A model generated the notes under the pieces. That model saw only the letters and a list, made by a program, of their open reading frames with translations, was not told the origin of the DNA and did no database searches. Source: Halioglobus japonicus (GTDB lineage: Bacteria > Pseudomonadota > Gammaproteobacteria > Pseudomonadales > Halieaceae). From it: a stretch of 64,000 nucleotides of DNA. The stretch lies in the NCBI GenBank assembly GCA_902705825.1, contig CACSIL010000006.1, positions 42,284 through 106,283 of the forward strand. The letters are read 5' to 3'. Made by a program: the position numbers and the translations under genes. Shown piece by piece: positions 63,786 through 64,000 of the stretch (the first letter of the stretch is position 1; the number at the start of each line of letters is the position of its first letter).

Positions 63786-64000
63786 TATCTGCTATCCCGT
63801 TGATCACCAATGAAAGTTGCGTGCTTCTATCACGCACACCACATAGATGATCACGGTACCCTTTTTGTTACAGGCTAATTGCAGGTTTTCTTGTCATCCG
63901 CCACTACACAACAGCAAAAGCGCAGACAATGTCTAGTAGACGAAGTTCAGCAACACGACGATGCGTCACCAGCGGCTGTTGTATCAAAGGGGAGTCCTCC
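63786..64000. other. Region upstream of the small ORF/glutamate synthase/pst series
   Basis: No complete gene is supported. A hairpin (TGCGTG / CACGCA, 7-nt loop) lies at 63818-63836. On the minus strand a weaker relative of the ECF motif occurs (GTAACAA at 63871-63865, 14 nt, TCATCTAT at 63850-63843), 58 nt before the small ORF. No Pho box pair was recognised by eye. Confidence 0.35.

Noticed and set aside
1..64000. tRNA, rRNA, CRISPR arrays, intact transposons or prophage
   Set aside because: I looked for T-loop sequences, regularly spaced repeats, transposase motifs and phage genes and saw none that held up. Degenerate RNAs cannot be excluded by eye.
63890..64000. Possible C-terminal CDS fragment on the minus strand at the window end
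   Set aside because: Short open frames end within about 50-90 bp and none has family character.

Overview
The window looks like a chromosomal segment of an aerobic, moderately GC-rich marine-type gammaproteobacterium. That placement is an inference from gene content: a DUF2970 protein, a bufferin-type copper operon, many acyl-CoA, SDR, P450 and F420-type enzymes typical of lipid- and steroid-degrading Cellvibrionales-like bacteria, and Gram-negative signal peptides and lipoproteins. No rRNA, tRNA, CRISPR array, intact insertion sequence or prophage was found.

Layout. Positions 1-7.5 kb hold a truncated nitronate monooxygenase-like gene, a GPH-type MFS transporter, an acyl/malonyl-CoA synthetase, an SDR and a lipoprotein penicillin/AHL acylase. 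Positions 7.6-12.5 kb hold a GST, a PPOX-type flavoprotein divergent from a LysR gene, and a TetR gene divergent from a retinol-saturase-like enzyme across twin palindromic operators. Positions 12.5-15.3 kb are an arsR-GAPDH-arsJ operon for pentavalent arsenic. Positions 15.3-24.6 kb hold a DUF2970 pair, an ECF sigma factor overlapping a membrane vWA protein, a BASS transporter, a FUSC exporter, a Prx5-type peroxiredoxin and an M28 peptidase overlapping a 56-aa ORF. Positions 24.7-26.0 kb are a decay zone: an NsrR-type operator, the first ~38 codons of nsrR, a broken norD tail, and two orphan ORF fragments.

Positions 26-41.6 kb carry metabolic and envelope genes: a membrane redoxin, Gfo/Idh/MocA, a membrane-anchored DSD1-type PLP enzyme, DUF819, a P450 with an acetoacetate-decarboxylase-like enzyme, a secreted thrombospondin-3 protein, an enoyl-CoA hydratase, an ankyrin lipoprotein with a large secreted partner, MscS and a decayed secreted gene. 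Positions 41.6-47.9 kb form a TetR-controlled locus: a PEP-utilising-type enzyme, a DUF7064-like protein and an F420-type LLM oxidoreductase on one strand, and TetR then SDR on the other, around two 16-bp palindromes. Positions 47.9-52 kb hold a CNNM protein, a phosphatase/kinase pair and a GFA zinc protein.

Positions 52.1-57.6 kb are the most interesting region: a bufferin operon (DoxX/HvfX, BufA, BufB, BufC) and nearby secreted proteins (YHS, MBL, DUF3179). Three promoter regions here share an identical two-box motif (GTAACAA, 13 nt, GCATCYAATW), which suggests one ECF-type regulon extending beyond the bufferin genes. The window ends with a secreted SAM methyltransferase and a 46-aa CxxC ORF / FMN-glutamate-synthase-like / pstSCAB series on one strand, without phoU or phoBR.
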